From Macrococcoides caseolyticum (lineage in GTDB: Bacteria > Bacillota > Bacilli > Staphylococcales > Staphylococcaceae), in contig NZ_JAHCPS010000008.1 of NCBI RefSeq assembly GCF_021366795.1, forward strand, positions 1 to 64,000: DNA of 64,000 bases. The letters run 5' to 3'. Each line of letters begins with the position of its first letter. Within the stretch, counting starts at the first letter, position 1. The position numbers and the translations under genes are program-made. Under the pieces are notes generated by a model. It worked only from the letters and a program-made list of their open reading frames with translations, was not told the origin of the DNA and searched no databases. Positions 52,554 through 64,000 of this stretch are shown one piece after another.

Positions 52554-52580
52554 GGAATGGAGCAATCCATTCCATTTTTT
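52554..52580 (+). terminator. Displaced original terminator of purB
   Basis: GGAATGGA and TCCATTCC with four bases between, then T6. It lies outside the right repeat, where the chromosome downstream of purB would resume. Confidence 0.75.
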
Positions 52581-52756
52581 ATCCATTTTTTATCCATTTT
52601 TTAACATTAATTGTTACATAAAATGATTTACAAATATAAATTAAATGCATAGAATGAAAGTAAGTATAAATGAAATTTAACGATGGATATAAAACTGTAC
52701 TTTAATAATGTAATGCGTTAAAATTTAAGTATCTATTTTGTTGAGGGGTGTTCGTA

Positions 52757-53059
52757 TTGCAAATCGAAAAAATTAAAGGGAAACAGCTTGATGAATTGTT
52801 CGATGCAATTCTAACGCTGGAAACGCGTGAAGAATGTTATCAATTCTTCGATGATTTATGTACAGTGAATGAAATTCAATCTTTATCACAACGTTTACTT
52901 GTCGCAAAGATGATTAAACAAGGTTATACATATGCAGCAATTGAAAAAGAATCGGGTGCATCGACTGCTACGATTTCAAGAGTGAAGCGTTCATTACAAT
53001 GGGGTAATGATGCCTATACAATGGTTTTAGACCGTATGAACATTGAAACAAAATCTTAA
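52757..53059 (+). CDS. yerC: YerC/YecD-family TrpR-like DNA-binding protein
   Basis: The start is a TTG at 52757, behind GAGGGGTG; it gives the usual opening LQIEKIKGKQLDELFDAIL. The 100-residue protein holds FFDDLCTVNEIQSLSQRL and the HTH IEKESGASTATISRVKRSLQ, as in TrpR-like YerC of bacilli. It stands in front of pcrB-pcrA in related genomes. Its target is not established. Confidence 0.87.
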   Translation: MQIEKIKGKQLDELFDAILTLETREECYQFFDDLCTVNEIQSLSQRLLVAKMIKQGYTYAAIEKESGASTATISRVKRSLQWGNDAYTMVLDRMNIETKS

Positions 53060-53066
53060 AAATGAG

Positions 53067-53097
53067 TACTGAGTCACATTTGATTCAGTATTTTTTT
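53067..53097 (+). terminator. Terminator of yerC
   Basis: TACTGAGTCA and TGATTCAGTA (one mismatch) followed by T7. Confidence 0.8.
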
Positions 53098-53131
53098 GTC
53101 ATATAATAGGAAAAAGAAAAGGGGTCAGACG

Positions 53132-53842
53132 ATGAAAAAACCACTCATCATGCTAGCTATATTACTACTGTCAGCGTGTAATCATAGCGATACACAAATT
53201 CATGAAAAAGTGACGACCGAAAAAAATATACAACAGGAAAATCAAAAAGACACAAGCAACAGTAAAAATGACAGCCATCAAACAAGTGAAGCTACAAATC
53301 AACATCACAAAGAAGTGAAAGATGGTATTACTTATATCGATAATATATTAATCGTTAATAAAGCGATTGCATTGCCAAAAGATTATGCACCAGGCGTTCA
53401 GCCTGAAGCAGAACAAGCCATTCAGCAGCTGATGGCAGCTGGAGAAAAAGAGGGACTAAACTTTGCGATTCGTAGTGGATTCAGAAGTTATGATACGCAG
53501 TCAACACTTTATAATGGTTATGTCGCACGAGATGGTAAGGAAAAAGCAGATACATATAGTGCCCAACCTGGACATTCAGAACATCAAACTGGACTTGCAT
53601 TTGATTTAGGTAACATAGTGGGAACAGATGATTTTAAAGTATCATTTGAGGATACAAATGAAGGCAAATGGTTGAAAGCACACGCCCATGAATATGGTTT
53701 TATTATTCGATATCCCAAAGGAAAAACCAGCATAACAGGTTATCAGTATGAGCCGTGGCACGTTCGTTACTTAGGCAAATCAACTGCACAAAAAGTCACA
53801 GACAGTGGTTTAACATTAGAAGAATATCTTGGTTTAAAATAA
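53132..53842 (+). CDS. VanY-type D,D-carboxypeptidase lipoprotein, copy 1
   Basis: From the ATG at 53132, behind AAGGGG, 236 residues. A signal peptide ends in the lipobox LLSAC, then a short disordered linker of 55 residues. The M15B domain has SGFRSYDTQSTLYNGYV, the zinc motif PGHSEHQTGLAFDLG (His and Asp ligands) and YEPWHVRYLG (last His). It trims the terminal D-Ala of muropeptides on the outside of the membrane. A paralog follows 31 bases downstream, so the pair is a tandem duplication. Confidence 0.88.
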   Translation: MKKPLIMLAILLLSACNHSDTQIHEKVTTEKNIQQENQKDTSNSKNDSHQTSEATNQHHKEVKDGITYIDNILIVNKAIALPKDYAPGVQPEAEQAIQQLMAAGEKEGLNFAIRSGFRSYDTQSTLYNGYVARDGKEKADTYSAQPGHSEHQTGLAFDLGNIVGTDDFKVSFEDTNEGKWLKAHAHEYGFIIRYPKGKTSITGYQYEPWHVRYLGKSTAQKVTDSGLTLEEYLGLK

Positions 53843-53873
53843 AGGATTTAAGTATTAGAAACTGGAGATAACG

Positions 53874-54791
53874 ATGAAAAGGATAATGATACTCGCGTTG
53901 CTGCTGTCAGGATGTAGCACGCATGAATTAGATAAAAATGATGAACAAGTAAAAACTGTAACCAAGAAACCGGCGCAAGAAAAACCACAAAAGAAAAAAC
54001 CTAAATATGAAAAGAAAGTAATCAATGGTGTGACTTATATTAACGGTATCGTTATTGTGAATAAGAAAATCAGTTTACCTAAGTCTTATCATCCTGGTGA
54101 AAATCAATCTGTGAGAAAGATATTAAATCAGATGATGGTGGATGCCCAAAAAGATAATATGCACCTTGTTATTCGAAGTGGTTATCGTAGTTATGCAGCG
54201 CAAAAAATCTTGTACGATCAATTTGTCGCTCAAAATGGTCTGCAGTATGCGGAATCTTATAGTGCGATGCCGGGACACTCTGAACATCAAACAGGACTCG
54301 CCTATGATATTGGCTCAAGAGAATCTGCTCAGAATTCATTTATCCAGTTCGGTCAAACGAAAGAAGGTAAATGGCTAAGTGAACATGCGCATGAATATGG
54401 CTTTATTATTCGTTATCCAAAAGGTAAGACAGCTATTACTGGCTACCAGTATGAACCATGGCATATACGTTACGTCGGTAAAATTCATGCTGCGCGACTT
54501 TATCAAACAGGGAAAACGCTTGAAGAGTATTTAGGTCTTTATAAAAAAACCGTAATTAAACCTAAACAGAAGGTGAAACAAGTGGTATCAACTGAGCTGC
54601 CAGAAACAACTGAAGCTGTCACGCTACCGCAATCAACAGAAAGCGTGACTTTAGAGCATCCTGTTACAGTAGAATCTTCAGTAACCACAGAAATGCCAAT
54701 GGTAGCACCGGAAAGCACGGTCCCTTCAATTAATAGTGGCACCAGCGTAACACAATCTACTGAAGTACCTCAAACATATTTAACAGAGTAA
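53874..54791 (+). CDS. VanY-type D,D-carboxypeptidase lipoprotein, copy 2, with Thr-rich tail
   Basis: The 305-residue paralog has lipobox LLLSGC, a lysine-rich linker, then the same M15B motifs (SGYRSYAAQKILYDQFV, PGHSEHQTGLAYDIG, YEPWHIRYVG). Unlike copy 1 it carries an 80-residue C-terminal tail of T, E, S and V (ETTEAVTLPQSTESVTLEHP). That is similar in composition to the stalk of the lipoprotein at 1754. The tail may span or bind the wall. Same operon as copy 1. Confidence 0.87.
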   Translation: MKRIMILALLLSGCSTHELDKNDEQVKTVTKKPAQEKPQKKKPKYEKKVINGVTYINGIVIVNKKISLPKSYHPGENQSVRKILNQMMVDAQKDNMHLVIRSGYRSYAAQKILYDQFVAQNGLQYAESYSAMPGHSEHQTGLAYDIGSRESAQNSFIQFGQTKEGKWLSEHAHEYGFIIRYPKGKTAITGYQYEPWHIRYVGKIHAARLYQTGKTLEEYLGLYKKTVIKPKQKVKQVVSTELPETTEAVTLPQSTESVTLEHPVTVESSVTTEMPMVAPESTVPSINSGTSVTQSTEVPQTYLTE

Positions 54792-54850
54792 CATTGTGTT
54801 TGTATTCGTGCACACTTACACCATCCGCTATGGAGTAATGACTGACAAAT

Positions 54851-54906
54851 AAAAACCGTACAGCAAATAAATCATATATTGATTTGTTTGTTTTGTACGG
54901 TTTTTA
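54851..54906 (+). terminator. Terminator of the carboxypeptidase pair
   Basis: AAAAACCGTACA and TTGTACGGTTTTT flank further pairing (AATAAATCA/TGATTTGTTT); a long hairpin ending in T-run. Confidence 0.85.
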
Positions 54907-55023
54907 AATGGCTTCAAGTTATTTTTACGTATTGATTTTTATCCAAACATACGTTTCATATCCTATTAATTTCAAGCTGAAAAATGATATAATATTCATT
55001 ATTATAATAAAAGGAGACACCTT

Positions 55024-55707
55024 ATGTACGAGATTCAGGATTGGCAACATGTTTTTAAATTAGACCCGGCAAAACCGATTAATGATATAGATTTAGAACG
55101 ACTATGCGAATCAGGTACAGATGCAATATTAATCGGTGGCTCAGATAATGTCACAATGGAGAATGTACTTGATTTAATGAGTCGAGTGCGTCGTTATCCA
55201 GTACCCTGTATATTAGAGATTTCGAATATAGAAAGTGCGATGCCGGGGTTTGATCATTATTTAATTCCGGCTGTGCTTAATAGTAAAGATGTTCAATTTC
55301 ATAATGGCTTATTACATCAGGCCATTAAAACAATGGGGCATATGATGGATTATGATTTATTTACGCTTGAAGGGTATATTGTATTAAATAATGACAGTAA
55401 AGTCGCACAACTTACAAATAGTAATACTGGCTTAGGCTTAGAAGACATAAAAGCCTATGCAGAAATGGTTGAACATATGTATCGATTGAAAGCAATGTAT
55501 ATTGAATATAGTGGGACTTATGGCGATATAGAAATGGTCAAAGCAGCGCGCGCTAAGCTTGAGAACACGCGATTAATTTATGGTGGCGGTATCGATTCGT
55601 TAGATAAAGCACGAGAAATGTTTGAAGTCGTAGATACCATTGTAGTTGGTAATATTATTTATACAGATATCAATCAAGCATTACAAACAGTAAAGGTTAG
55701 GGGTTAA
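55024..55707 (+). CDS. pcrB: Heptaprenylglyceryl phosphate synthase
   Basis: The 227-residue TIM-barrel protein has [46 protein letters not shown] and [10 protein letters not shown], the phosphate-binding loops of the PcrB/GGGPS family. It joins heptaprenyl diphosphate to glycerol-1-phosphate, making an archaea-type ether lipid in Firmicutes. It precedes pcrA by five bases, the standard arrangement. AAGGAG before the ATG. Confidence 0.93.
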   Translation: MYEIQDWQHVFKLDPAKPINDIDLERLCESGTDAILIGGSDNVTMENVLDLMSRVRRYPVPCILEISNIESAMPGFDHYLIPAVLNSKDVQFHNGLLHQAIKTMGHMMDYDLFTLEGYIVLNNDSKVAQLTNSNTGLGLEDIKAYAEMVEHMYRLKAMYIEYSGTYGDIEMVKAARAKLENTRLIYGGGIDSLDKAREMFEVVDTIVVGNIIYTDINQALQTVKVRG

Positions 55708-55712
55708 TAATT

Positions 55713-57878
55713 GTGAATGAGTTATTAAAGAATATGAACGAAGAGCAACGCAATGCAGTGAAAACGACTGAAGGGCCGCTGCTGATAATGGCTGGAGCAG
55801 GTTCTGGTAAAACACGTGTATTAACACATCGTATTGCATATTTAATTGACGAAAAAGATGTTTCACCATACAAGATTCTAGCGATTACATTTACAAATAA
55901 AGCGGCTAAAGAAATGAAAGAACGTGTTAAAAATATTATTGGTGAAGCTTCAGACGTCATCTGGATTTCAACTTTCCATGCAATGTGCGTTAGAATATTA
56001 AGACGTGATATTGATCGTATAGGTATTGAACGCAATTTTACAATTCTTGATCCAACAGATCAACGTTCAGTTGTGAAAGATATTCTTAAAAAAGAAAACA
56101 TTGACCCTAAAAAATATGATCCGAGAATGTTTGTTGCTGAAATATCAAATTTAAAAAATGAACTGAAAACGCCAGAAGACGCTGAACAAGAAGCAAGCGA
56201 CTATATGGGGATTATGGTAGCGAAAGTGTATCAGCAATATCAGGAGAAATTACTTAAAAATCATGCATTAGACTTTGATGATTTAATTATGGTGACTTTA
56301 AAATTATTTGAACGTGTGCCAGAAGTTCTGGATTATTATCAGAATAAATTTCAGTATATACATGTAGATGAATATCAGGATACGAACAGAGCGCAGTATT
56401 TACTTGTGAAGATGCTTGCAGGTAAGTTTAAGAATTTATGTGTTGTCGGTGATTCTGATCAATCGATTTACGGCTGGCGTGGCGCAGATATTTATAATAT
56501 TTTAAGCTTTGAGAAAGATTATTCAGACGCTAAGACGATATTTTTAGAAAGAAACTACCGTTCGACAAAGAATATCTTATTTGCAGCCAATGAAGTCATT
56601 AAGAACAATACAGAACGTAAACCGAAAGCATTGTGGACAGATAACGCACACGGCTCAAAGATTAATTACTACAAAGCACAATCAGAACGTGCTGAAGCAG
56701 AATATATCGTTTCGGAGATTTTAAAGAAAAAACGAGATGGTTACAACCTTCAGGACATGGCCATTTTATATCGTACGAATGCACAATCACGTGTACTGGA
56801 AGAAACACTTATGAAATCTAACGTTAATTATACGATGGTTGGCGGAACTAAATTCTATGATAGAAAAGAAATTAAAGATGTACTGAGTTATTTAAGATTA
56901 ATCGCTAATAGTAATGAAGATATTAGTTTTGTACGCATTATTAACACACCAAAGCGTGGTATAGGGCCTTCGGCATTAGAGAAGATTATTGCGTATGCAG
57001 AGCAGAACGGTTTAAGTTACTTTGATGCATTAGCAGAAGTTGACTTTATTGGTTTGCCGAAGAAGACGACAGAAACGTTGGCGCAATTCTATGCCATGAT
57101 GGATAACATTATGAAGCAACAGGAGTTCTTAACTGTATCAGAGTTAACAGAGGAAGTGCTTGATAAGACAGGTTATATGCAGATGCTTGAAGCAGAAAAT
57201 ACACTTGAATCACAGTCGCGTATCGAAAATATTCAGGAGTTTATGTCTGTCCCGAAAGACTACGAACAAGAAACGCCTGACGAAGCGCAGTCACTGATTA
57301 ACTTCCTGACAGATCTACAACTTGTTGCTGATGTGGATAATGCAGATCTTGAAGCCGGTATTACTTTAATGACAATGCATTCTGCAAAGGGTTTAGAGTT
57401 TAAGGTTGTATTTATTGCTGGATTAGAAGAAACAATCTTTCCACATTCAAGAAGTCTCAATAGTGATTCTGAAATGGAAGAAGAACGACGACTCATGTAT
57501 GTGGCGATTACACGAGCAGAAGAACATTTATATTTAACCCATGCAGATATGCGTAGCCTATACGGACGCACACAAGCAAATAGAAAGTCTCGTTTTATTA
57601 CCGAAATTCCAGATGATTTATTAGCATCACCACAACCACGTCTACCTAAAGGTGTGAAACGAGGGCCAGCAAGAAGAATCGCAACGCCTGCATCAAATCA
57701 TAATCAGAATGCTGGAGATTATAAAGTTGGCGATAAAGTAATGCATAAATCATGGGGTGAAGGATTAGTCAGCAATGTGAGTGTGAAAAATGGTTCTACT
57801 GAGCTGGATATTATTTTTAAATCTGTCGGTATGAAGCGACTACTTAGTCAGTTTGCACCGATTGAGAAAAAGGAGTAA
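55713..57878 (+). CDS. pcrA: ATP-dependent DNA helicase PcrA
   Basis: The 721-residue SF1A helicase starts at GTG behind TTAGGGG. Motif I is [15 protein letters not shown], motif [13 protein letters not shown], motif [17 protein letters not shown], motif IV ERNYRST, motif [15 protein letters not shown] and [13 protein letters not shown]. The C-terminal Tudor-like end ([14 protein letters not shown]) binds RNA polymerase. It unwinds DNA in repair and replication-fork rescue. Sits in the pcrB-pcrA-ligA-camS operon, three bases before ligA. Confidence 0.96.
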   Translation: MNELLKNMNEEQRNAVKTTEGPLLIMAGAGSGKTRVLTHRIAYLIDEKDVSPYKILAITFTNKAAKEMKERVKNIIGEASDVIWISTFHAMCVRILRRDIDRIGIERNFTILDPTDQRSVVKDILKKENIDPKKYDPRMFVAEISNLKNELKTPEDAEQEASDYMGIMVAKVYQQYQEKLLKNHALDFDDLIMVTLKLFERVPEVLDYYQNKFQYIHVDEYQDTNRAQYLLVKMLAGKFKNLCVVGDSDQSIYGWRGADIYNILSFEKDYSDAKTIFLERNYRSTKNILFAANEVIKNNTERKPKALWTDNAHGSKINYYKAQSERAEAEYIVSEILKKKRDGYNLQDMAILYRTNAQSRVLEETLMKSNVNYTMVGGTKFYDRKEIKDVLSYLRLIANSNEDISFVRIINTPKRGIGPSALEKIIAYAEQNGLSYFDALAEVDFIGLPKKTTETLAQFYAMMDNIMKQQEFLTVSELTEEVLDKTGYMQMLEAENTLESQSRIENIQEFMSVPKDYEQETPDEAQSLINFLTDLQLVADVDNADLEAGITLMTMHSAKGLEFKVVFIAGLEETIFPHSRSLNSDSEMEEERRLMYVAITRAEEHLYLTHADMRSLYGRTQANRKSRFITEIPDDLLASPQPRLPKGVKRGPARRIATPASNHNQNAGDYKVGDKVMHKSWGEGLVSNVSVKNGSTELDIIFKSVGMKRLLSQFAPIEKKE

Positions 57879-59870
<1,992 letters not shown>

Positions 59871-59883
59871 TTAGGAGAAAAAA

Positions 59884-61062
59884 ATGAAACGATTAGGTTA
59901 CATAGTATTATCCGCAATCATGTTAGCAAGCTGTTCAAATAATGATGCACCATCCAATGAACAATCGAAAGAAAAAGACGAAAAACAAATTGCAACAGAT
60001 ATTCAAATTTCAAATGATTATTTCAGAACATTATTGCCATTTAAAGAAAGTCAGGCGAGAGGTTTGACGAGTACGAATATGGCAAGCAGTTATAATGGGG
60101 AAGCGTTCGAATCGGGCTTATTACGAATAAGTAAGAATGTATTCTCACCAGATGATTATTTATACCGTGATGGTCAGCTATTAAATAAAGATGCAGTTGA
60201 AAGTTACCTTGAACCGCAATATACGAAAGCTGAAATAGATCAGATGGATAAAGATGAGCGTATTGAAAAAAATGCTTACGCCAACTTTGGATTAAATCCA
60301 TCACACAAAGGTGAAACAGACCCTGAGAAGATTGCAGAACAATCTCCAGCGTATCTTTCGCATATCATTGAACAGGATTTCTTTACAGAGTCAGATGCCA
60401 AACGTAAGAAAATCTCAGGCATGACGATAGGTCTGGCAATGAATAGTGTATATTATTATCAGAAAGAAGAATATGGCGAAGTTTATAGTAAGGCACTAGA
60501 TGTGGACACAGTTGAGAAAAAGGGAAAAGAGATGGCAGATGAAATTTTATCCCGATTACGTGTTAAACCCGAATTGAAAGATATTCCAATAACGTTTGCA
60601 ATATTTATTCAGTCCTCTTCAGAAAGCATTACACCTGGTAACTTTGTAAGCTATGCAGTCAGCGAAGAAAATAGCAAAAAGATGGGGAAATGGAAAGCAA
60701 TTAATGAAAAGTATGTGCTGTTACCATCAGGCGAAGCTGATCAATTAAATGAAAAGTTAAATAATGATTATAAGCAATTTAATGAACAGTTACAAACGTA
60801 TTTCCCAAATTTTACGCAATCAATTGGCACAGGTTACTTCGTAAATGACTCAATTCAATCTCTGAATATCAATGTACCGCTAGATTATTTCGGTAAAGCT
60901 GAAGTTATTGGTGTGACACAATATATCGCTGATCTTGCGATGAAGAGCTTTAACCATGTGGATCACCTTGAGATTTCAATTGTTGATAATGATAAACCTC
61001 TTGCATTAATTGTGAAGGATAAGGAAGACAAAGAACCAAAGATACATGTATACCAGCAATAA
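59884..61062 (+). CDS. camS: CamS family sex-pheromone lipoprotein
   Basis: The 392-residue protein has a lipobox (IMLASC) and the CamS domain: RTLLPFKESQARGLTSTNM near residue 50, LEPQYTKAEIDQMDKDER near 110, and ITFAIFIQSSSESITPGNFV in the second half. Cleavage of the signal peptide of such proteins releases pheromone-like peptides that enterococcal plasmids sense. The protein itself is membrane-attached and of unknown function. It ends the pcrB operon. Confidence 0.93.
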   Translation: MKRLGYIVLSAIMLASCSNNDAPSNEQSKEKDEKQIATDIQISNDYFRTLLPFKESQARGLTSTNMASSYNGEAFESGLLRISKNVFSPDDYLYRDGQLLNKDAVESYLEPQYTKAEIDQMDKDERIEKNAYANFGLNPSHKGETDPEKIAEQSPAYLSHIIEQDFFTESDAKRKKISGMTIGLAMNSVYYYQKEEYGEVYSKALDVDTVEKKGKEMADEILSRLRVKPELKDIPITFAIFIQSSSESITPGNFVSYAVSEENSKKMGKWKAINEKYVLLPSGEADQLNEKLNNDYKQFNEQLQTYFPNFTQSIGTGYFVNDSIQSLNINVPLDYFGKAEVIGVTQYIADLAMKSFNHVDHLEISIVDNDKPLALIVKDKEDKEPKIHVYQQ

Positions 61063-61075
61063 GTGATATGCGCAT

Positions 61076-61109
61076 AAAACGGGTGAGCATTATGTCTCAT
61101 CCGTTTTTA
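61076..61109 (+). terminator. Terminator of camS
   Basis: AAACGGGTGAG and CTCATCCGTTT pair, then T-rich. Confidence 0.7.
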
Positions 61110-61138
61110 ATGAATAAATGAATTAAATGCAAAAGACA

Positions 61139-61197
61139 ATAACCGAACAAATACGACCAATCAATGCATGATTTATTCGTATTTGTTCGGTTATTTG
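61139..61197. terminator. Hairpin between camS and putP
   Basis: AACCGAACAAATACGA and its 16-base exact complement, 20 bases apart, end the convergent putP transcript and back up the camS terminator. Confidence 0.75.
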
Positions 61198-61229
61198 TTT
61201 GTGACAAGCATTAAGTACCCCGATGATGA

Positions 61230-62759
61230 TTAACTTCTTACAATACGTTTCATTTCATCAAATTCATCAATAATACGTTGTTCTGGTTTTGGTGTGACCA
61301 TAGACACTAAAACGGTAGAAACGAAACTAATGATAAAGCCTGGAATGATTTCATAATATTCGAAAATGCCACCATGAGATTTCATAAAAATCCAGAAGAT
61401 TACGGTTAATGAACCTAAAACCATACCTGTAATTGCCCCATGTTTCGTTAAGCCTTTCCAGAATAGTGATAATAATACGAGTGGTCCAAATGCTGCACCA
61501 AATCCAGCCCATGCGTTTCCTACTAAGTTAAGGATTGTGTCATTTGGACTCCATGCAATCGCACCTGCTACAACTGCAACGATAAGTACAGATAAGCGTC
61601 CAACCATGACAAATTCTTTCTCACGAGATGTATCTTGTAAACTTGATTTTGTAAATAACATATAGAAATCTTGTGTTAAAGCTGAGCTTGTTACGAGTAA
61701 TTGAGATGAAATTGTACTCATTATCGCTGCTAAAATGGCTGCTAAGAAGAAACCAGCAATTAACGGATGGAAGAGTACTTGACTCATTACAACAAAGATT
61801 GTCTCTGGATTATCTAATTTTGTACCGGATTGATGAATAAAAGCAATACCAACAAGACCTGTTACAACGGCACCAAGTAAAGACGTTGCCATCCATGAAA
61901 TACCGATGCGTCGTGCTGCCGGTAACATTCTATGAGATTTAATCGACATAAATCGTACGATAATATGTGGTTGGCCAAAATAGCCCAATCCCCATGCGAG
62001 TAAAGAGATGATACCAACAGTTGTCGTCCCTTTAAAGATATCTAAATTCGTTGGTTTAAGTTCAACAATCGTATCGAAAACTTCTAAGCCATTTAATTTA
62101 AGTATTGCAACAATTGGTACTAATACAAGGGCAATTAACATAATAACCCCCTGGAAGAAGTCTGTTAATGATACCGCTAAGTAGCCACCGAATAATGTGT
62201 ACAAAATTACAATACCAGCAGTTAAGATTAATCCAACATGATAATTCAATCCGAATGCACTTTCAAATAACACGCCACCTGAAACCATGCCAGCATGTGT
62301 ATATAATGTAAAGAATACGACAATAACTAAACCTGAAATAATCTTTAAAATACGTGTATGATCACTTACGCGCTTCTCGAAGAAATCTGGAATCGTAATT
62401 GCGTTATCTGCAAGTTCAGTATAAACGCGTAGTCGTGGTGCAACTAAAATATAGTTAAGCCATGCACCAAATGTTAATCCGATAGCGATCCATGCTGCAG
62501 AAATCCCAGTCGCATAAACCGAACCAGGTAATCCCATCAGCATCCACCCACTCATATCTGCAGCACCTGCTGATAACGCAGTAACTAATGCACCTAGATT
62601 ACGTCCACCTAACATGTATTCGTCTAAAGTACTTGTAGATTGTTTGTATGCATAATATCCAATTGCAAGTAATATTAAGAAGTAGACGGCAATCATGACA
62701 TATGTTATCCATGTAGCTTCAATTTTTACATTTTGAAATGTATTCGCTAATATAAACAT
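61230..62759 (-). CDS. putP: Sodium/proline symporter
   Basis: The 509-residue SSF-family transporter has about thirteen helices. Family sequences are [20 protein letters not shown] near residue 45, [34 protein letters not shown] and [17 protein letters not shown] near the Na site. It imports proline with Na+, for osmotic protection and nutrition. AAGGGGG precedes the ATG. In staphylococci putP also sits next to camS and gatC. Confidence 0.94.
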   Translation of the reverse strand: MFILANTFQNVKIEATWITYVMIAVYFLILLAIGYYAYKQSTSTLDEYMLGGRNLGALVTALSAGAADMSGWMLMGLPGSVYATGISAAWIAIGLTFGAWLNYILVAPRLRVYTELADNAITIPDFFEKRVSDHTRILKIISGLVIVVFFTLYTHAGMVSGGVLFESAFGLNYHVGLILTAGIVILYTLFGGYLAVSLTDFFQGVIMLIALVLVPIVAILKLNGLEVFDTIVELKPTNLDIFKGTTTVGIISLLAWGLGYFGQPHIIVRFMSIKSHRMLPAARRIGISWMATSLLGAVVTGLVGIAFIHQSGTKLDNPETIFVVMSQVLFHPLIAGFFLAAILAAIMSTISSQLLVTSSALTQDFYMLFTKSSLQDTSREKEFVMVGRLSVLIVAVVAGAIAWSPNDTILNLVGNAWAGFGAAFGPLVLLSLFWKGLTKHGAITGMVLGSLTVIFWIFMKSHGGIFEYYEIIPGFIISFVSTVLVSMVTPKPEQRIIDEFDEMKRIVRS

Positions 62760-62924
62760 ATAAATCCCCCTTTTAGTCCTTTACCTTATTAAATCAGAAT
62801 ATTTACATAATTCATTATAATCTCTTTTAAAGCGTTTTCATAGATATATTTTAATTATTTTAGATTTTTAGTGGAAAATTTGATAAAATCTAAGGATGAT
62901 ACAAAGTTCAGGAGGAATTTATTC

Positions 62925-63224
62925 ATGTCAAAAGTTACAAACGAGCAAGTAAAGCACGTAGCGCATCTCGCACGTCTTGAAATCACTGAAGAAGAAGCAA
63001 CAAAGTTTAGCGCACAGTTAGAATCGATTTTAACCTTCGCTGACCAGCTAGAAGAGGTGGATACTGAGAATGTTGAACCAACATTCCATGTACTTGATCT
63101 TCAAAATGTATTACGTGAAGACGTTGCACATAAGAGCTTAACACAAGAAGAAATTTTAAAGAATGCACGCAGTACTGAAGCGGGCCAATTTAAAGTACCA
63201 TCGATTTTAGACGGAGGAGAATAA
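62925..63224 (+). CDS. gatC: Asp/Glu-tRNA amidotransferase subunit C
   Basis: The ATG at 62925 has AGGAGG upstream and gives 99 residues. [20 protein letters not shown] is the typical opening helix. The C-terminal part ([27 protein letters not shown]) wraps the A/B subunits. It stabilises GatA in the GatCAB complex, which makes Gln-tRNA by amidation. gatA follows after one base. Confidence 0.94.
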   Translation: MSKVTNEQVKHVAHLARLEITEEEATKFSAQLESILTFADQLEEVDTENVEPTFHVLDLQNVLREDVAHKSLTQEEILKNARSTEAGQFKVPSILDGGE

Positions 63225-63225
63225 T

Positions 63226-64000
63226 ATGTCATTAAGATATGAATCTATCGAAAATTTATCAAAATTAATTCAAGAAAAGAAAGTTAAACCTTCTGAATTA
63301 ATCGAAGAAACATTTAAAAATATTAAACAAGACGATGCAGTTATCAATTCATTTTTAGCTTTAGACGAAGCAGTTGCAATGGATAAAGCGAAGCAATTAG
63401 ATAACGAGGCACCTACTGGTAAACTATTTGGTATCCCAATGGGGATTAAAGATAACATTGTAACAAAAGATTTAGAAACGACGTGTGCATCTAAAATCTT
63501 AACTGGATTTAATCCGGTTTATGATGCAACGGTTATGAATAAATTAAACAAAGAAAACGGTATTGTTGTCGGTAAATTAAACATGGATGAATTCGCAATG
63601 GGTGGGTCTACTGAGAACTCATTCTATAAGAAGACAGTCAATCCATTTGATCACAGTGCAGTACCAGGTGGCTCTTCGGGTGGTAGTGCTGCAGCAGTTG
63701 CAGCAAGCTTAGTACCTTTCTCATTAGGAAGTGACACAGGTGGTTCAATCCGTCAACCAGCATCATATTGTGGGGTTGTCGGCATGAAACCAACTTACGG
63801 CCGTGTATCACGTTATGGATTAGTTGCATTTGCATCATCACTTGACCAAATCGGACCAATCACTCGTAATGTTAAAGATAATGCGAAAGTGTTAGAAATT
63901 ATTTCTGGACATGATGCAATGGATTCTACAAGTGCGCCTGTTGAAGATGTCGATTTCACTTCTACGATTGAGAAAGATATTAAAGGTTTACGCGTAGCTG
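63226..64000 (+). CDS. gatA: Asp/Glu-tRNA amidotransferase subunit A (cut by right edge)
   Basis: The ATG at 63226, behind GGAGGAGA, opens 258 visible codons of the amidase. [19 protein letters not shown] carries the catalytic Lys. [18 protein letters not shown] and [18 protein letters not shown] hold the two Ser of the Ser-cisSer-Lys triad, followed by [13 protein letters not shown]. The rest of the gene (about 225 further residues in the family) and gatB lie outside the window. It hydrolyses glutamine to feed ammonia to GatB. Confidence 0.94.
   Translation, partial: MSLRYESIENLSKLIQEKKVKPSELIEETFKNIKQDDAVINSFLALDEAVAMDKAKQLDNEAPTGKLFGIPMGIKDNIVTKDLETTCASKILTGFNPVYDATVMNKLNKENGIVVGKLNMDEFAMGGSTENSFYKKTVNPFDHSAVPGGSSGGSAAAVAASLVPFSLGSDTGGSIRQPASYCGVVGMKPTYGRVSRYGLVAFASSLDQIGPITRNVKDNAKVLEIISGHDAMDSTSAPVEDVDFTSTIEKDIKGLRVA

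Larger units (their letters stand above)
52390..52756. other. Right end of the element and yerC upstream region
   Basis: Holds the right attachment repeat (52484-52510), the displaced original purB terminator (52554-52580), three tandem ATCCATTTTTT words (52569-52602) and then an AT-rich stretch up to the yerC start at 52757. No gene seen. Confidence 0.6.

Noticed and set aside
55697-56035. 112-codon minus-strand frame over pcrA
   Set aside because: Antisense shadow of the conserved helicase motifs.

Overview
The window is AT-rich Firmicute DNA of the Staphylococcaceae type. The right third (purB, yerC, pcrB-pcrA-ligA-camS, putP, gatC-gatA) and the middle (nos, pncB-nadE, ppaC, UPF0316/NETI pair) follow the core gene order known from staphylococci. 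The com signalling genes, the polyamine operon and the single Fem-type gene are not typical of Staphylococcus aureus. My best guess is Macrococcus or a close relative. This rests on recalled gene order, since no search was possible.

Layout. 1-7.3 kb: a 5'-truncated type I restriction specificity fragment running off the left edge, a VOC protein, a threonine/glutamate-rich lipoprotein, a Fem-type aminoacyltransferase, an anchored protein with a frameshifted DUF805 gene, a Ktr/Trk K+ channel subunit, and a small gene under a Fur-like box. 7.3-23.8 kb: a metallophosphoesterase, a cadC-cadA metal-efflux operon with two operators, a FAD monooxygenase, several small unknowns, aminopeptidase AmpS, a CtsR-type hsp20, an old-yellow-enzyme gene, a NUDIX protein, a C45 hydrolase, an XRE regulator with a membrane partner, and an aureolysin-like protease.

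23.9-31 kb: an LPXTG surface protein, then comX-comQ-comP-comA, a complete prenylated-peptide quorum-sensing locus, followed by an orphan LexA-boxed yolD and an MFS exporter. 31-34.7 kb: a four-gene polyamine operon (speA-speH-speE-speB) that would convert arginine through agmatine and putrescine to spermidine. 34.9-48.7 kb: metabolic genes (lactonase, nitrilase family, aldehyde dehydrogenase, Gfo/Idh/MocA, ppaC, beta-helix protein, nitric oxide synthase, pncB-nadE), with a 42-bp tandem palindromic repeat and a frameshifted NERD gene. 48.8-52.5 kb: purB, whose 3' end is the target of a decayed 2.36-kb integrative element bounded by a perfect 27-bp duplication. 52.7-64 kb: yerC, two tandem VanY-type lipoprotein carboxypeptidases, the DNA-repair block pcrB-pcrA-ligA-camS, putP and gatC-gatA (cut by the right edge).

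The strongest candidate for an undescribed system is comXQPA. A 59-aa ComX-like pre-peptide with a C-terminal Trp motif lies before, not after, its isoprenyl transferase. These are followed by a polytopic ComP-like kinase and a ComA-like LuxR regulator in one tightly packed unit. Other regulatory signals read directly from sequence are Fur, LexA, CtsR and cad operator boxes. Two intergenic repeat families also stand out. No rRNA, tRNA or CRISPR was seen.
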